Below, one piece after another: positions 33,042 to 40,344 of a DNA stretch of 64,000 nucleotides. Each line of letters starts with the position of its first letter. Within the stretch, counting starts at the first letter, position 1. This DNA is from Pycnopodia helianthoides (lineage: Eukaryota; Echinodermata; Asteroidea; Forcipulatida; Asteriidae): assembly GCA_032158295.1 (NCBI GenBank), contig CM063252.1, positions 13,013,164 through 13,077,163 on the forward strand. The letters are read 5' to 3'. Position numbers and translations under genes: made by a program. The notes under the pieces were generated by a model. That model searched no databases. It was not told the DNA's origin and was given only the letters and a program-made list of their open reading frames with translations.

Positions 33042-35942
33042 CCAGTCGACCGATGTGGGAATCATGTTGAGATTAGCCCATTCATGTCTATCCCTCATTA
33101 AAGGAACATTACAGAATTGGTTTTTGCTAACAAAACAGTTGCTGGCAGTGTAAGCACTTTATGTAATCCACCATATACATAAACTGACAAACCTGTAGAA
33201 GTTTGAAAATCGATCGGGCACATAGTGAAAAACCGATTACACATTTGCATGAAATCATATAGATTCAACAAATGAATAAAACGCTCACTGAGCGATAAAC
33301 TCCAATCGGAAAATTAGTTTATTCATTTCTCATCAAATATGGCATTTCAGGCAGAAATATTTCAAGGGATGTTTTCTACTATCATCCTCATTAGACCGTG
33401 TAAGTTTTATGTAAATCTGTGATCAAAAGTATATTATACAAGTTTTTTTTCTCACCAATTCTGTAATGTTCCTTTAAGTTAGGAAGATCAGTTGGGAGCA
33501 ACCCAATGTCCCTGGCAACTACATCTATATAGCTGAGATTTTGTCTTTACTTAATTTACATTTAACATCGTTAATATAAGTCCGTTGGATGAATGGCAAG
33601 TCCTTTTCGCTACCCCAATTTCAGCCCTTAAAGGCACTGGACACTATTGGTAATTACTCAAAATAATCGTTAGCATAAAAACTTACTTGGTAACGAGCAA
33701 TGGAGAGCTGTTGATAGTATAACACATTGTGAGAAACGGCTCCCGCTGAAGTAACATATTTTTTGAGAAAGAAGTAATTTCTCAGTGAAATATTGAATTG
33801 ATTTTGAGACCTCACGCATGAGGTCTCGAAATCAAGCATCTGAAAGCACACAAAATTACTTCGTGTGACAAGGGTGTTTTTTCTTCCATTATTATCTCGC
33901 AACTTCGACGACCAATTGAGTTCAAATTTTCACAGGTTTGTTATTTTGTGCATATGTTGAGATACACCAAGAGAGAAGACTGGTCTTTGACAATTACAAA
34001 AAGGTGTCCAGTGTCTTTAAAAAAAGACTAGAACAACGCCAAATATTACAATTTAAATGCCTCTACACTCTTTAAAAAAACCTCCCGGAACAGCATTGAT
34101 CAAGATTACGGGTCACAGCGGGACTTAACAATAATTGTGACCCGGATTTTGTGTCAAACTGACACAGAGTCCGAGTCAAATCTTCATTTTTAAAAGCAGT
34201 TTCCGGGTCAGCTTGACCCAGAAATGGGCCAGGCCCCCCTGCACTCCCGGGTCAGAATTGATCCGGTTCCGGGTCCGGGGGGAAACTGGGTCAAACTTAC
34301 GCAAAATCCGGGTCAGGATGACCCAGAAATGGATCAGGCCCCCCTCTTGGACCCGGGGTTCCGGGTCAATTCTGACCCGGGAGATTCTCGAGTGTGGGGA
34401 CTGCGTTCGTTCAAACGCAAAGACGATGCCATACCAGTCAACTGTGCTTTCTGAAAGCTACACGCCGTGTATAGGAACTATTCAAAGTACCATGTCGCAG
34501 TTTTCCCCGATGTGATGACGTTTGTACACACGGTGGTGGGGTTAACATTCTCCATGGGTCGATTTCACAAAACTCTTCCTAACTTAGGACTATAGTCCTA
34601 GGCAATGCTAAGAGATAGAACTAGTCCTCCGTACAGATCCTAACTTAGGACTAGTCCTATCTCTTAGCATTGCCTAGGACTAGTACTAAGTTAGGAAGAG
34701 TTTTGTGAAATCGACCCCAGGAACTTCTTGTGATCGTGCGTGGGAATCATGGCTCAGTATAGATAGGTTGTAGTATGACGTAACCCGGCCATCTTTACGG
34801 GCAGTTTAGAACAAACAGTCGTGCGTTTCGTGTGAGAACGGCGTGCAACACGCGCGCATTTCACGAAACTCATTGCAGGATTGGTCAGTGAACAACGCGG
34901 CTGCGTTAATAAGTTGAGCGTTTGACGCACCTGCAAGCCAAAGTGCACTTTGCCCGTAAAGATGGCGTCTACTGGGAACTATCTATTGTGAAAATGGCAA
35001 TCGTGATCTAAGCAGAAACTTTTTAAGGAAAATGATGCATCTTTCCTTTATGTTTTGATCTTCAGAACGCTAGACTCAATATCAAGGACATTCATTAAGT
35101 TGTCTATAAATGTTAACCCCCCGACTGTGTGATGTTCATTCATACCCTCTGTGCCTGGAGACAATATGGTCAGGGTCGCGGTGAAGTAGTGACGGACCGC
35201 CACTGCTGAGAGGTTGTGGAGTTTGTTTTTTGGGGGAACAATTATGGCTGCTCTTAAGACTTATCGACCTTTATCATGCTGCCACCATCTTGGTCATGTT
35301 ACCTGTATCCAACAGCAGTAATGGATGCTAATACTTGTCGAACAAAAAGGAACCAGACTATTTTCCTCCCCACAGCCTCGATTTGGTTACATTGGTTTGA
35401 ATGGGAGAAATCAAGATGACCGTTCCATGGTAAAGGTCTGTAAGGCCTTTTCCCAAACCTAGGCTTACGTTCCGGCTTTGGCTTCGGCCTCTTGCTGATG
35501 TTGAACCACCATCCAAAATGCACACTGCTCCGTAATGGTGACGGATCCCAAGCCAGAGCCATAACCCTATAGGCTTGGAAAAGGCCCTAAATATCCGGTT
35601 ACCTGATGCAAGGAACCAGGGCTCAATTTCATAAAGCCTGTAAGCATACAAAAATGCTAAGCACAGGATTATCTTGCTTAGCAGAAACAGGTTACCAGCC
35701 AACACTCCAGTTTACATTGTTTCAACTGGTGCCCAACTAATTTTTCACTTAGCGAGAAATTGTCTAAGCAGTATTTTCTGCTAAACAGCTTTATGAAATT
35801 GGGCCCTGGTGGAATATCATGTTTATACCCACATTTCACATCGTGGCAGCAGTGCACACAGGACGCCGACCAGAGCAGCGGCCACCAGGAACGCTATGAA
35901 GAGGATTATTGCGTTACGCTTCGTCACCAAGTACTTCGCCAT
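11078..35942 (-). CDS. Membrane M1 zinc aminopeptidase (aminopeptidase N-like), gene L unit 1, 19 exons
   Basis: Type II membrane metallopeptidase of family M1, expected to remove N-terminal residues from peptides at the cell surface or in the lumen. Exons: 35833-35942, 32498-32916, 27631-27907, 26863-26989, 25979-26133, 24795-24908, 23962-24096, 22684-22749, 21752-21817, 20177-20379, 19249-19343, 18865-18995, 17871-18074, 17122-17195, 15499-15609, 13950-14120, 13141-13281, 11634-11715, 11078-11217. About 941 codons, usual for the family. Approximate residues: membrane anchor 11-33, GAMEN 322-326, HELAH 358-362 with third zinc ligand Glu381 (HEXXH-X18-E), catalytic Tyr444, ERAP1_C-type helical region from about 580. 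All junctions keep frame except exon 2, which lacks one nucleotide near 32,722. The last exon seems to splice on into unit 2. Either the frameshift is a sequence error or variant, or the allele is broken. Confidence 0.93.
11634..11715 (-). CDS. Gene L unit 1 exon 18
   Basis: 82 nt; [20 protein letters not shown] then ELES. Near-C-terminal helix. Donor GTAAGA. Confidence 0.9.
11890..12177 (-). mobile_element. SINE family 1
   Basis: Reverse orientation: CAGCTCCCTGGGGAGTATAC, GGACACAAGTGTCATGACC, and head CCACTCGGCCACGATACGCC at its right end. In the intron between the exons at 11,715 and 13,141. Confidence 0.8.
12557..12767 (+). mobile_element. Mutator-like MITE (TTCGCTCG family), copy 1
   Basis: Ends TTCGCTCGGCCCCAGCG and CGCTGGGAACGAGCGAA. 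Flanked by TCTCAGTAG / TCTCAGCAG, a 9-bp target duplication with one mismatch. Confidence 0.85.
13141..13281 (-). CDS. Gene L unit 1 exon 17
   Basis: 141 nt; [20 protein letters not shown], then [16 protein letters not shown] ('N-P-x-G-x-x-x-A-W-x-F' motif). Donor GTAGGT is slightly off consensus. Confidence 0.93.
13397..13570 (-). mobile_element. tRNA-derived SINE, family 3
   Basis: GCACTGTATACTCAGTACTT, TTGGGATTCGAACCCACGAC and AGATGTCTTGCCAACTGGAC. Confidence 0.72.
13950..14120 (-). CDS. Gene L unit 1 exon 16
   Basis: 171 nt; [19 protein letters not shown], then [12 protein letters not shown]. The helical repeat 'Y-C-x-A-I-A-x-G' and 'L-x-x-A-x-x-C-S-R'. The polypyrimidine tract of its acceptor is a CTT microsatellite. 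Confidence 0.93.
14801..14946. repeat. Imperfect inverted repeat
   Basis: Arm ACAAATATAACATGGTTT is mirrored by AAACCATGTTATATTTGT, with further pairing through AGCTCCC...GGGAGCT. Confidence 0.75.
14943..15297. mobile_element. MITE with TATACCTCATRCATATTCA ends, containing a 28-bp hairpin
   Basis: Ends CTATACCTCATACATATTCA and TGAATATGCATGAGGTATAG are inverted. Inside, 15,108-15,135 and 15,145-15,172 form a perfect 28-bp stem (AAAGCGCATGACAAGTAGAC) with a 9-nt loop. Confidence 0.7.
15499..15609 (-). CDS. Gene L unit 1 exon 15
   Basis: 111 nt; [20 protein letters not shown]. The 'A-C-x-x-G-x-x-x-C' helix of ERAP1_C; the paired cysteines are typical of this family. Confidence 0.9.
16312..16709 (+). 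mobile_element. TTAA-MITE subfamily A, copy 3
   Basis: Full-length; its right end shares TTTAA with the left end of a subfamily B copy, so the two sit back to back. Confidence 0.88.
16706..17047 (+). mobile_element. TTAA-MITE subfamily B, copy 1
   Basis: Starts TTAAAGGCCCTGTACACTAT and ends in CCTTTAA, with a core related to subfamily A. It lies 74 bp from the exon at 17,122. Confidence 0.8.
17122..17195 (-). CDS. Gene L unit 1 exon 14
   Basis: 74 nt; [20 protein letters not shown]. Matches the 'P-x-Y-x-x-x-G-W' segment of the helical domain. Donor GTGAGT. Confidence 0.9.
17267..17365 (+). mobile_element. SINE family 1, head only
   Basis: GGTGTCGTGGCCGAGCAGTC with a degraded B box (GGTCCAAATCCTGG) and CGACACTTGTGTCCTT. 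Confidence 0.65.
17871..18074 (-). CDS. Gene L unit 1 exon 13
   Basis: 204 nt; [20 protein letters not shown], later [11 protein letters not shown]. The 'R-A-x-L-I-x-D-A-F' and 'E-x-D-x-V-P-W' motifs of the ERAP1_C superhelix. Confidence 0.94.
18215..18375. repeat. GGCAACAGAGGCCATGGC repeat, copy 3
   Basis: TTGCAAAGGGCACTTCCATT, GGCCAAGACCAGGGCAACAG, TGTGGCCTCAGTATAATCC. Confidence 0.65.
18550..18707. repeat. CTTAGCA palindromic element
   Basis: CTGTGCTTAGCAAGCGTAGG... to TAAGCAGCCCTATGCGATTG; a family with GGGCCCAATTTCATAAAGC-type ends. Confidence 0.6.
18865..18995 (-). CDS. Gene L unit 1 exon 12: start of ERAP1_C region
   Basis: 131 nt; [20 protein letters not shown]. The 'N-x-x-x-x-G-x-Y-R-V-N-Y' motif opens the C-terminal helical domain of M1 peptidases. 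Confidence 0.94.
19249..19343 (-). CDS. Gene L unit 1 exon 11
   Basis: 95 nt; [17 protein letters not shown], the second half of the small beta-sandwich ('W-x-V-P-L' motif of M1). Phases 1/1. Confidence 0.92.
20002..20120 (+). mobile_element. tRNA-derived SINE, family 2
   Basis: Head AGATAGCTCAGTTGGTAGAG with an anticodon-like loop ATGTTAA and B box GATTCAAATCC; tail TTTTCTCTGTTCACTCCCAA shared with the other copies, so a SINE rather than a tRNA gene. Confidence 0.75.
20177..20379 (-). CDS. Gene L unit 1 exon 10: MGFPV beta domain
   Basis: 203 nt; [29 protein letters not shown] and YPDLG. The 'W-x-x-Q-x-G-F-P' motif and QxRF strand mark the end of the catalytic region and the small beta-sandwich domain. 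Confidence 0.94.
20582..20974 (-). mobile_element. TTAA-MITE subfamily A, copy 4
   Basis: Full-length, TTAA on both sides; in the intron upstream of the 20,177-20,379 exon. Confidence 0.88.
21752..21817 (-). CDS. Gene L unit 1 exon 9
   Basis: 66 nt; [20 protein letters not shown]. Typical M1 'Y-x-N-A-x-x-x-D-L-W' helix at the end of the catalytic domain. Donor GTAAGT. Confidence 0.92.
22304..22503 (-). mobile_element. Mutator-like MITE (TTCGCTCG family), copy 2
   Basis: Same termini in reverse orientation. Perfect 9-bp target duplication TTAATGAGG. Confidence 0.88.
22684..22749 (-). CDS. Gene L unit 1 exon 8
   Basis: 66 nt; [20 protein letters not shown]. Helices of the catalytic domain directly after the catalytic Tyr. 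Acceptor GACAG, donor GTATGA. Confidence 0.93.
22819..23212 (-). mobile_element. TTAA-MITE subfamily A, copy 5
   Basis: Full-length, TTAA on both sides, left end slightly mutated (GGAACTCTACAG). Confidence 0.86.
23962..24096 (-). CDS. Gene L unit 1 exon 7: catalytic tyrosine
   Basis: 135 nt, phase 0/0; [13 protein letters not shown], then MFDRISYQK. The Tyr of SYQKG is the conserved transition-state residue of M1 enzymes. Confidence 0.95.
24425..24552 (-). mobile_element. SINE family 1, head
   Basis: CCGGGATTCGAACCCACACT and GACCGCTCGGCCACGACACG in reverse. Confidence 0.75.
24795..24908 (-). CDS. Gene L unit 1 exon 6: third zinc ligand
   Basis: 114 nt; [20 protein letters not shown]. The Glu of NEG lies 19 residues after the second His of HELAH and is the third zinc ligand. 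Donor GTAAGG. Confidence 0.97.
25455..25816 (-). mobile_element. TTAA-MITE subfamily A, copy 6 (short)
   Basis: About 362 bp with internal deletions; the left end reads CAAAGGCACATTACAG, so the left TTAA is lost. Confidence 0.83.
25979..26133 (-). CDS. Gene L unit 1 exon 5: GAMEN and HEXXH
   Basis: 155 nt; [16 protein letters not shown], then [13 protein letters not shown] binds the free N-terminus of the substrate and HELAH supplies two zinc ligands and the catalytic Glu. Donor GTGAGT directly after CAG. Confidence 0.97.
26863..26989 (-). CDS. Gene L unit 1 exon 4: start of catalytic domain
   Basis: 127 nt; [19 protein letters not shown] then PMEKMG. This is the helix and loop leading into the M1 catalytic domain. 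Acceptor CTAAG, donor GTAAGG; the split codon completes as Asp of DMIALPDF. Confidence 0.94.
27631..27907 (-). CDS. Gene L unit 1 exon 3: N-domain, CFDEPAMKA core
   Basis: 277 nt, phases 1/0, with clean CAG-type acceptor and GTAAG donor. Contains [20 protein letters not shown], the best conserved stretch of the M1 N-domain. A 99-bp tract (27,764-27,862) is identical to gene R at 63,687-63,785. Confidence 0.95.
28655..28875. repeat. TGACCC-rich element (degraded)
   Basis: AGGTTGACCCGGAAAGTGG, TTCTGCGTCAGTTTGACATA and GGGTCACACTGACCCAGGG. Confidence 0.65.
29989..30256. repeat. CTTAGCA palindromic element (degraded)
   Basis: CCAATTTCAGAGCGCTGCC to AGCAGCTCTATGAACTTGG; the inverted ends are recognisable. 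Confidence 0.55.
30649..30770. repeat. GCGCCCTCGGCTAGAGGTCAAAAG element, copy 1
   Basis: Shares a segment of about 110 bp with 59,151-59,255 in inverted orientation (AGGGCGCCCTCGGCTAGAGG). Confidence 0.65.
31531..31984 (-). mobile_element. TTAA-MITE subfamily C, copy with T-rich insertion
   Basis: Starts TTAAAGGCGGGATATACTTT and ends AAAGTATACCCTGCCTTTT. It carries a (TTTG)n and poly-T run at about 31,828-31,893. Confidence 0.65.
32498..32916 (-). CDS. Gene L unit 1 exon 2: N-terminal beta domain, with 1-nt frameshift
   Basis: Begins after TTCTTCAG with EPVTPEP, then [19 protein letters not shown], and ends GEKR before donor GTAAGA. It is 419 nt long where the phases require a multiple of three, and its unit 2 homologue is 405. 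Reading shifts near 32,721-32,723 and meets TGA at 32,700-32,702. Beyond the shift, homology resumes in another frame ([13 protein letters not shown]). Part of the M1 N-terminal beta-saddle domain. Confidence 0.88.
33000..33037. repeat. (TC)n microsatellite, preceded by (ACACTT)n
   Basis: About 18 TC units; a hexamer run ACTTAC(n) lies at about 32,953-32,990. Both are within 100 bp of the exon 2 acceptor of gene L. Confidence 0.93.
33098..33477 (+). mobile_element. TTAA-MITE subfamily A, copy 7
   Basis: About 380 bp, TTAA on both sides, with a small internal deletion around GATCGGGCACATAG. In intron 1 of gene L. Confidence 0.87.
33628..34020 (+). mobile_element. TTAA-MITE subfamily C, copy 2
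   Basis: Starts TTAAAGGCACTGGACACTAT and ends GTGTCCAGTGTCTTTAA. In the first intron of gene L. Confidence 0.8.
34068..34390. repeat. TGACCC-rich element
   Basis: Repeated GGTCAGCTTGACCCAGAAAT / GGGTCAATTCTGACCCGG blocks; the same family as 54,747-55,320. Confidence 0.7.
34556..34718. mobile_element. Palindromic CCTAACTTAGGA element, copy 1
   Basis: Ends GGTCGATTTCACAAAACTC and GAGTTTTGTGAAATCGACC; nearly the whole 160 bp folds into one hairpin. Confidence 0.85.
34759..34986 (-). mobile_element. GCCCGTAAAGATGG element, copy 1
   Basis: About 228 bp with inverted ends built on CCATCTTTACGGGCA. An inverted copy lies at 48,634-48,866. Confidence 0.78.
35606..35807. mobile_element. CTTAGCA palindromic element next to gene L exon 1
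   Basis: GGGCTCAATTTCATAAAGCC to GCTTTATGAAATTGGGCCC. Its end is 25 bp from the exon 1 boundary at 35,833. Confidence 0.75.
35833..35942 (-). CDS. Gene L exon 1: cytoplasmic start and signal anchor
   Basis: ATG at 35,940-35,942 in a good Kozak setting (A at -3, G at +4). It encodes [10 protein letters not shown], then about 23 hydrophobic residues ending in LL-PRCE: a short basic cytoplasmic tail and a type II signal anchor, as in aminopeptidase N. The donor GTGGGT at 35,832 leaves two bases, matching the phase of exon 2. A CAG at 35,967-35,969 could be the acceptor of a 5'-UTR intron. Confidence 0.82.
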
Positions 35943-37185
35943 GTTGATTCGGAGTTACCAGTGCTTCTGGTATAGACAAACAAACAAACAAAACAACATC
36001 CTGTTTACAACAGCAACGGAAATCAAATAAAAAGTGTTAAATTATTCAAAGTTAGTTGTGGCCAAAACTTAAAGCAACATTGCACACAAATATTCCACTG
36101 ACAAATTTTACATACTTAATTTGCATACGACCAGGAAAGAATCTAATGACTGCACGATAAGCCTTATTTTATGCACATGACGTAACAACACACCACGTAG
36201 ATACCAGTAAAAAGTAGCAATCGGAGAAAACGGTGGTTTATTAATACGTGAACGCCTTTTTGCACGGTGGTTGTAATTCTGTTTGGTCATTATATCTCTC
36301 CCTGTCTTGATCCAGACTGGTAGACTTGCACAGTCCCTCCGAGCCAGTCGATGTTGCGCACTCCACAGGTGACTAATACACTAAACTAGCTTCGCCAATT
36401 ATTATTAGGACTAGTACAATAATGATCGCGTGAGAGCATGCACCTTGACAAACATTTAACGGCAGTCAAAGGACTCATTCGGAAATCACAACGATTGCCA
36501 GACGAACGGGGAGAGCTCCCTGCATCCACTCCAACTAACATCGTCTGTTTTCACAGTTATTGATGCGATTTATAAAACACATTGTTAAGGGGTTACTGTA
36601 CTCATGGAAGTAGGAGATCTAGAGAAGACGCCCCCTTTTAAAGGGCCACACTGTCTTTGGATTGGGCGCTTTGGGCTATAAAAAAAGCGTTTGATATGAA
36701 ATAACTATATGGTTGGAAAGATGTTTAATGATAAACACAAATATAACTCGAAACTGTTTAGTTTTCCTTTTAATTTGTGAAACCATAACACGGTCGATTT
36801 AGTGGGGTCCGTTTGGTGGGGTCCCCAGCTAGCTTAATGGTGGTAGCTTGCTTATGAGCTTCGTATACGTTGACCTTTGACCGCTTTTTGTCTTATTTTC
36901 CCCCCCGGTAATTACGTGATATTTTGATGATTTTGTTTTACAACAACCCTTTAAAAATTATTGTCTTTCATTCTACATCAATAAATTACGTAAATGGTAA
37001 GCCGGTGTGTCCTTTTAATATTCGTATAGTGCCTTCAAACGTTAAAGTCATGGATAGTCGCAGAATGCTTAATCTCACGGTGGTATACTCGATAAATCTT
37101 ACGTGGGTTTCAAAAACTATTTGGGGGGCCAAGAGCTAATCCCAACAAACATCCCCCAACACGCACAAACCCTCAGTGCTGATAT
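35943..37185. other. Upstream flank of gene L
   Basis: Should hold the promoter of gene L. I see no convincing core promoter; a TATAAAT-like minus-strand string near 36,570 is too far from the ATG to trust. Otherwise AT-rich unique sequence. Confidence 0.4.
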
Positions 37186-37420
37186 TTCGCTCGTCCCCAG
37201 CGCCTTGCCTTAAAACCAAAGGCGCTGGGATGGGCAAACGTATCAAGCACACTCATTGGTTTATGCTCAGTCCCATCATGCATCACACTCACACTGCAAG
37301 CACTGCAAGCACTGCAAGCACTGCAAGCACTGCACGCATGACGTACTTCCTGAACAAGAATCTGTGCAAGCTGATTAGCCCATCCCAGCGGTCCTGGCTA
37401 GGCCGCTGGGGCCGAGCGAA
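37186..37420 (-). mobile_element. Mutator-like MITE (TTCGCTCG family), copy 3, with internal 9-bp repeats
   Basis: Perfect 9-bp target duplication TGCTGATAT. Longer than the others because CTGCAAGCA has expanded to several tandem copies (about 37,291-37,335). Confidence 0.88.
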
Positions 37421-37694
37421 TGCTGATATCACACGGTGCGTGGCTAGACTTGTTAGGGTCGTTGTGCATTTGCTCCCAACACACGGGATTATTATTAATT
37501 TGGCAATTTCACATAAAAAAAAGTATTATACAATAGTGTATAAACCCCCCCCCCCTATCAAAAAAAAACACATTTAAAACAATAAAAGGATCGTTCACAG
37601 CTTACTGTTTGAGGTAAAGATAATGCTGTTCCATCCTTTATGCACAACTTATCAAGAATTTTTGTTTCGACGGAATGTACTGTTCCAAACTTAC

Positions 37695-38155
37695 TGGCAA
37701 GGGGCGGGTCGGGGTGGGTTGACGTATTGAGGAACGTATAGCACACGATGGAGTGGGGGATAGGGTACATGTCCCCATCTCCATCTGACCCGGTTACCAT
37801 TGTCCATGAATATACCTCTTTATGGTTCATATCTGCCCCATGTATAAACTGCTTTGTTGTAATCATTCTTATTTTACACAACATGCAAAAGACCGACACC
37901 ATCCACCAGGTCAACGGAAGGATGGGTCGATGAACCACCTGAACCACCCCTCGTTGTAAGCCGCTGACATCATCAGTCCTGCTGCATGGCCAGTTAAACG
38001 CATTTAATACAGAGAGACAAATCAAATCAATCCATATGATCACCCGAGAACCTCTGGACGGGATACTCACATGACTTTACGCTCAAATTCGTGTGGTCCC
38101 CCCTCCCTCCCCTTCGCAATGCCTGTACGGTATTTGGCCAACTTGTCAACCCGTT
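37695..38155 (-). other. Candidate unassigned exons (weak)
   Basis: Minus-strand stretches with exon-like limits. One is 38,071-38,155 (acceptor TATCAG, donor GTGAGT) reading VDKLAKYRTGIAKGREGG. A continuation starts after GCAGCAG near 37,995. Another ends at donor GTAAGT (exon edge 37,695) and reads GDMYPIPHSIVCYTFLN. I recognise no family, and more than one frame looks plausible. It may be a small gene, a decayed gene or chance. Confidence 0.22.
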
Positions 38156-38800
38156 CTGATATCTATCTGGGTTAAATACACCAGGGCCGTGTTGTCTTAG
38201 TCCCCTTGCACCAATCTAGTCTGGTTACGGACTCCGAAAGGGGGTCACGGTGGTGTTTGGTAAGGTTAATCCAGGGCATGACACCTGTCTGCATATCACC
38301 TGGTTCACCCATCTGTCATCAACAGCCCATACAAAAATAGAGCATGGAGTTGAATATACGGGCCCTCCTATGTAATAAATGACACGTGAAAGAGTCATTT
38401 TTTCGCAATGGAGTCATAGACACTTTATCATTTTTCTCAGGAGCGCCCTCACACACAAAAATTCAATATTAGGCCTAAAGGTGTTAGGCCAAATTATACC
38501 CTCAAAAAACATGTTTAGCGTCCCCGCCCGCTTCCTTTTAAGAGGCCCTCTCCTTTTTTGTATTTTTCCCCTTTTTTTAAAGGATACATTTAAACGATCT
38601 CTGATTTAAAAAAAAATGTTTTTAAATAAATAAGATCGTATAAAAAAGCATCAAAAAAAGCTGGCAGCCATCTTGAAAAACAGCCCGGCCGGTTTTCTTG
38701 AAAAATTAATGTGTCGGGCAGCCATTTTTGAAGGGAAAAAAGGGCCCTCTTCCTTTAATTTCTTTTTAAATGCAGGACGCTAAACATAATTTTGTTTTTG

Positions 38801-39173
38801 CCTTATACAGGATTGGCAAGGATAACAACCATTTTTTAATCTTATCTGAAAGCATACTGATTTGAAGTTCGAATTTTTTTCTGTAAAATACTTTCCTCTG
38901 AAATGAAGTCATATTTGAGAATACTGTACCTGACAACCTAAAAAAAAACGGAACAGCTGATTTTGGTTTCTACAACCAAATTTTAAAACAATGTGTTTAC
39001 ATGCTGAAAATTGTGTGCATGGTGTTTCACTAATTTCTCCTGACTCACGCACAACGGATTAAGCCCAAATTTCCACAGGTTTGTTATTTCATGTATGGTT
39101 AATCACACAAAACATGAGCACCGTCTGCGACTATTTTGTCAGCTCTACCAATCCTGTATAAACCTTTTAAAAC
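38801..39173 (+). mobile_element. TTAA-MITE subfamily B-like, divergent
   Basis: Ends CTACCAATCCTGTATAAACC, like B copy 2, and shares the core 'CACAGGTTTGTTATTTCATG'. The left terminus is degraded. Confidence 0.6.
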
Positions 39174-39699
39174 ACCATTATAAAAAATCAACACAACTTT
39201 CGCGCTGCATATCCACACACGCCTATTTTAAATACCTTTCGATTCTTTGGTGCACTGTAACTCGAGGTAGGGATTTTTATTTTAAGATTTAGCATGGTAA
39301 TGCTAGCGTAGAGGGTACCCGGGACGGTTTTGCTGACGGGAAAAATTCCAGGCAAACATTGAAAATTGCAGCCCATGTGAAATTGCTCTTTAAAATAGAA
39401 TGCATGACTGCCACAGTTAACGACGAACCACGGTTAACATTTTAGTTGGCATTCCCCACCCTGTCAGGCAAAACCAATCACAGCGTGAAGTGGTTCCAGC
39501 GATGAGGGAAAATTGGGCAGAATATTAACAAAGTTATACGGACTTTTAAAAATAGAAGATTTCAGATTGTGGCCTTGAGGCTTAAAATGCTTGACTGCAA
39601 AAAAAATATATACACAAATAAATACAAAATATCGTCTGTACTTTGGTCATCCCGTGCTATGGGCTGGGTAGATTGAATTAGGGCTGCTAATACCAATGA

Positions 39700-40095
39700 C
39701 AACATTGTTATTAATATATGTTAATTTGGCATCGGGGACAAAGACAAGTTGGTTTTTTTGGCCCTCACACCGATGTGTATGAAGCACTGTAGAGTGTACA
39801 TTATACTCAGTATGTTCCAAGAGTTCTGTGAAAAAACTACAATCCAACCTGAGTGATATATACATGTGGATTTTGTTTCACAGACTCGGGGGAACTACTG
39901 AGTATACAGTGCTTAATAATACACGTCGTTGTAAGGGCAAAAGTTATAATTGCAGTTTATACTCACACCGTGCCGATGTGTGATACGCACTGATACTCAG
40001 TGCTTCGAAGAAAAAATGCTCACAGTCATACAGGTACACGCGGGTGGGATTCGAACACGCAACCCCTGCCATTTTAGAGCAGATGTCTTGCCCCA
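39700..40095 (-). mobile_element. tRNA-derived SINE family 3, two or more nested partial copies
   Basis: CACCGATGTGTATGAAGCAC, then an inverted part (CAGACTCGGGGGAACTACTG), then GGTGGGATTCGAACACGCAA. At least two insertions. Confidence 0.6.
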
Positions 40096-40214
40096 AAACG
40101 ATATTCTTCATCTCCTGTGCAAATGCTACATTTATTAAAATTGTAACCTTGTCGAAAAATAACCCCCAGAACAACAACATCTTGGGGAGTGTACCGCCAC
40201 AACGGGGAACTTTT

Positions 40215-40339
40215 GGGACGCTAGGTGGCAGCAGACTTACCGGGTAAATCCATTGTTCTCGCAATGTGTGCATGCTTAGAACTACGTAAACAATGGAATT
40301 TTAACTGGTATGTCTGCTGCCATCTAGCATTCAAAAGTC
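40215..40339. mobile_element. Short element with CTAGGTGGCAGCAGACTTAC ends, copy 1
   Basis: Inverted ends GCTAGGTGGCAGCAGACTT and GTCTGCTGCCATCTAGC. The terminal motif resembles the vertebrate CTCF core. Confidence 0.65.
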
Positions 40340-40344
40340 TCCTT

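Noticed and set aside
37291..37335. CRISPR-like short regular repeats
   Set aside because: A 9-bp tandem expansion inside a MITE, with no spacers; the genome is eukaryotic.
37558..38070. Minus-strand open frame of 170 codons as one exon
   Set aside because: The start codon overlaps a better splice donor (GTGAGT), the C-terminal part crosses another donor, and no domain is visible. Kept only as a weak candidate exon cluster.
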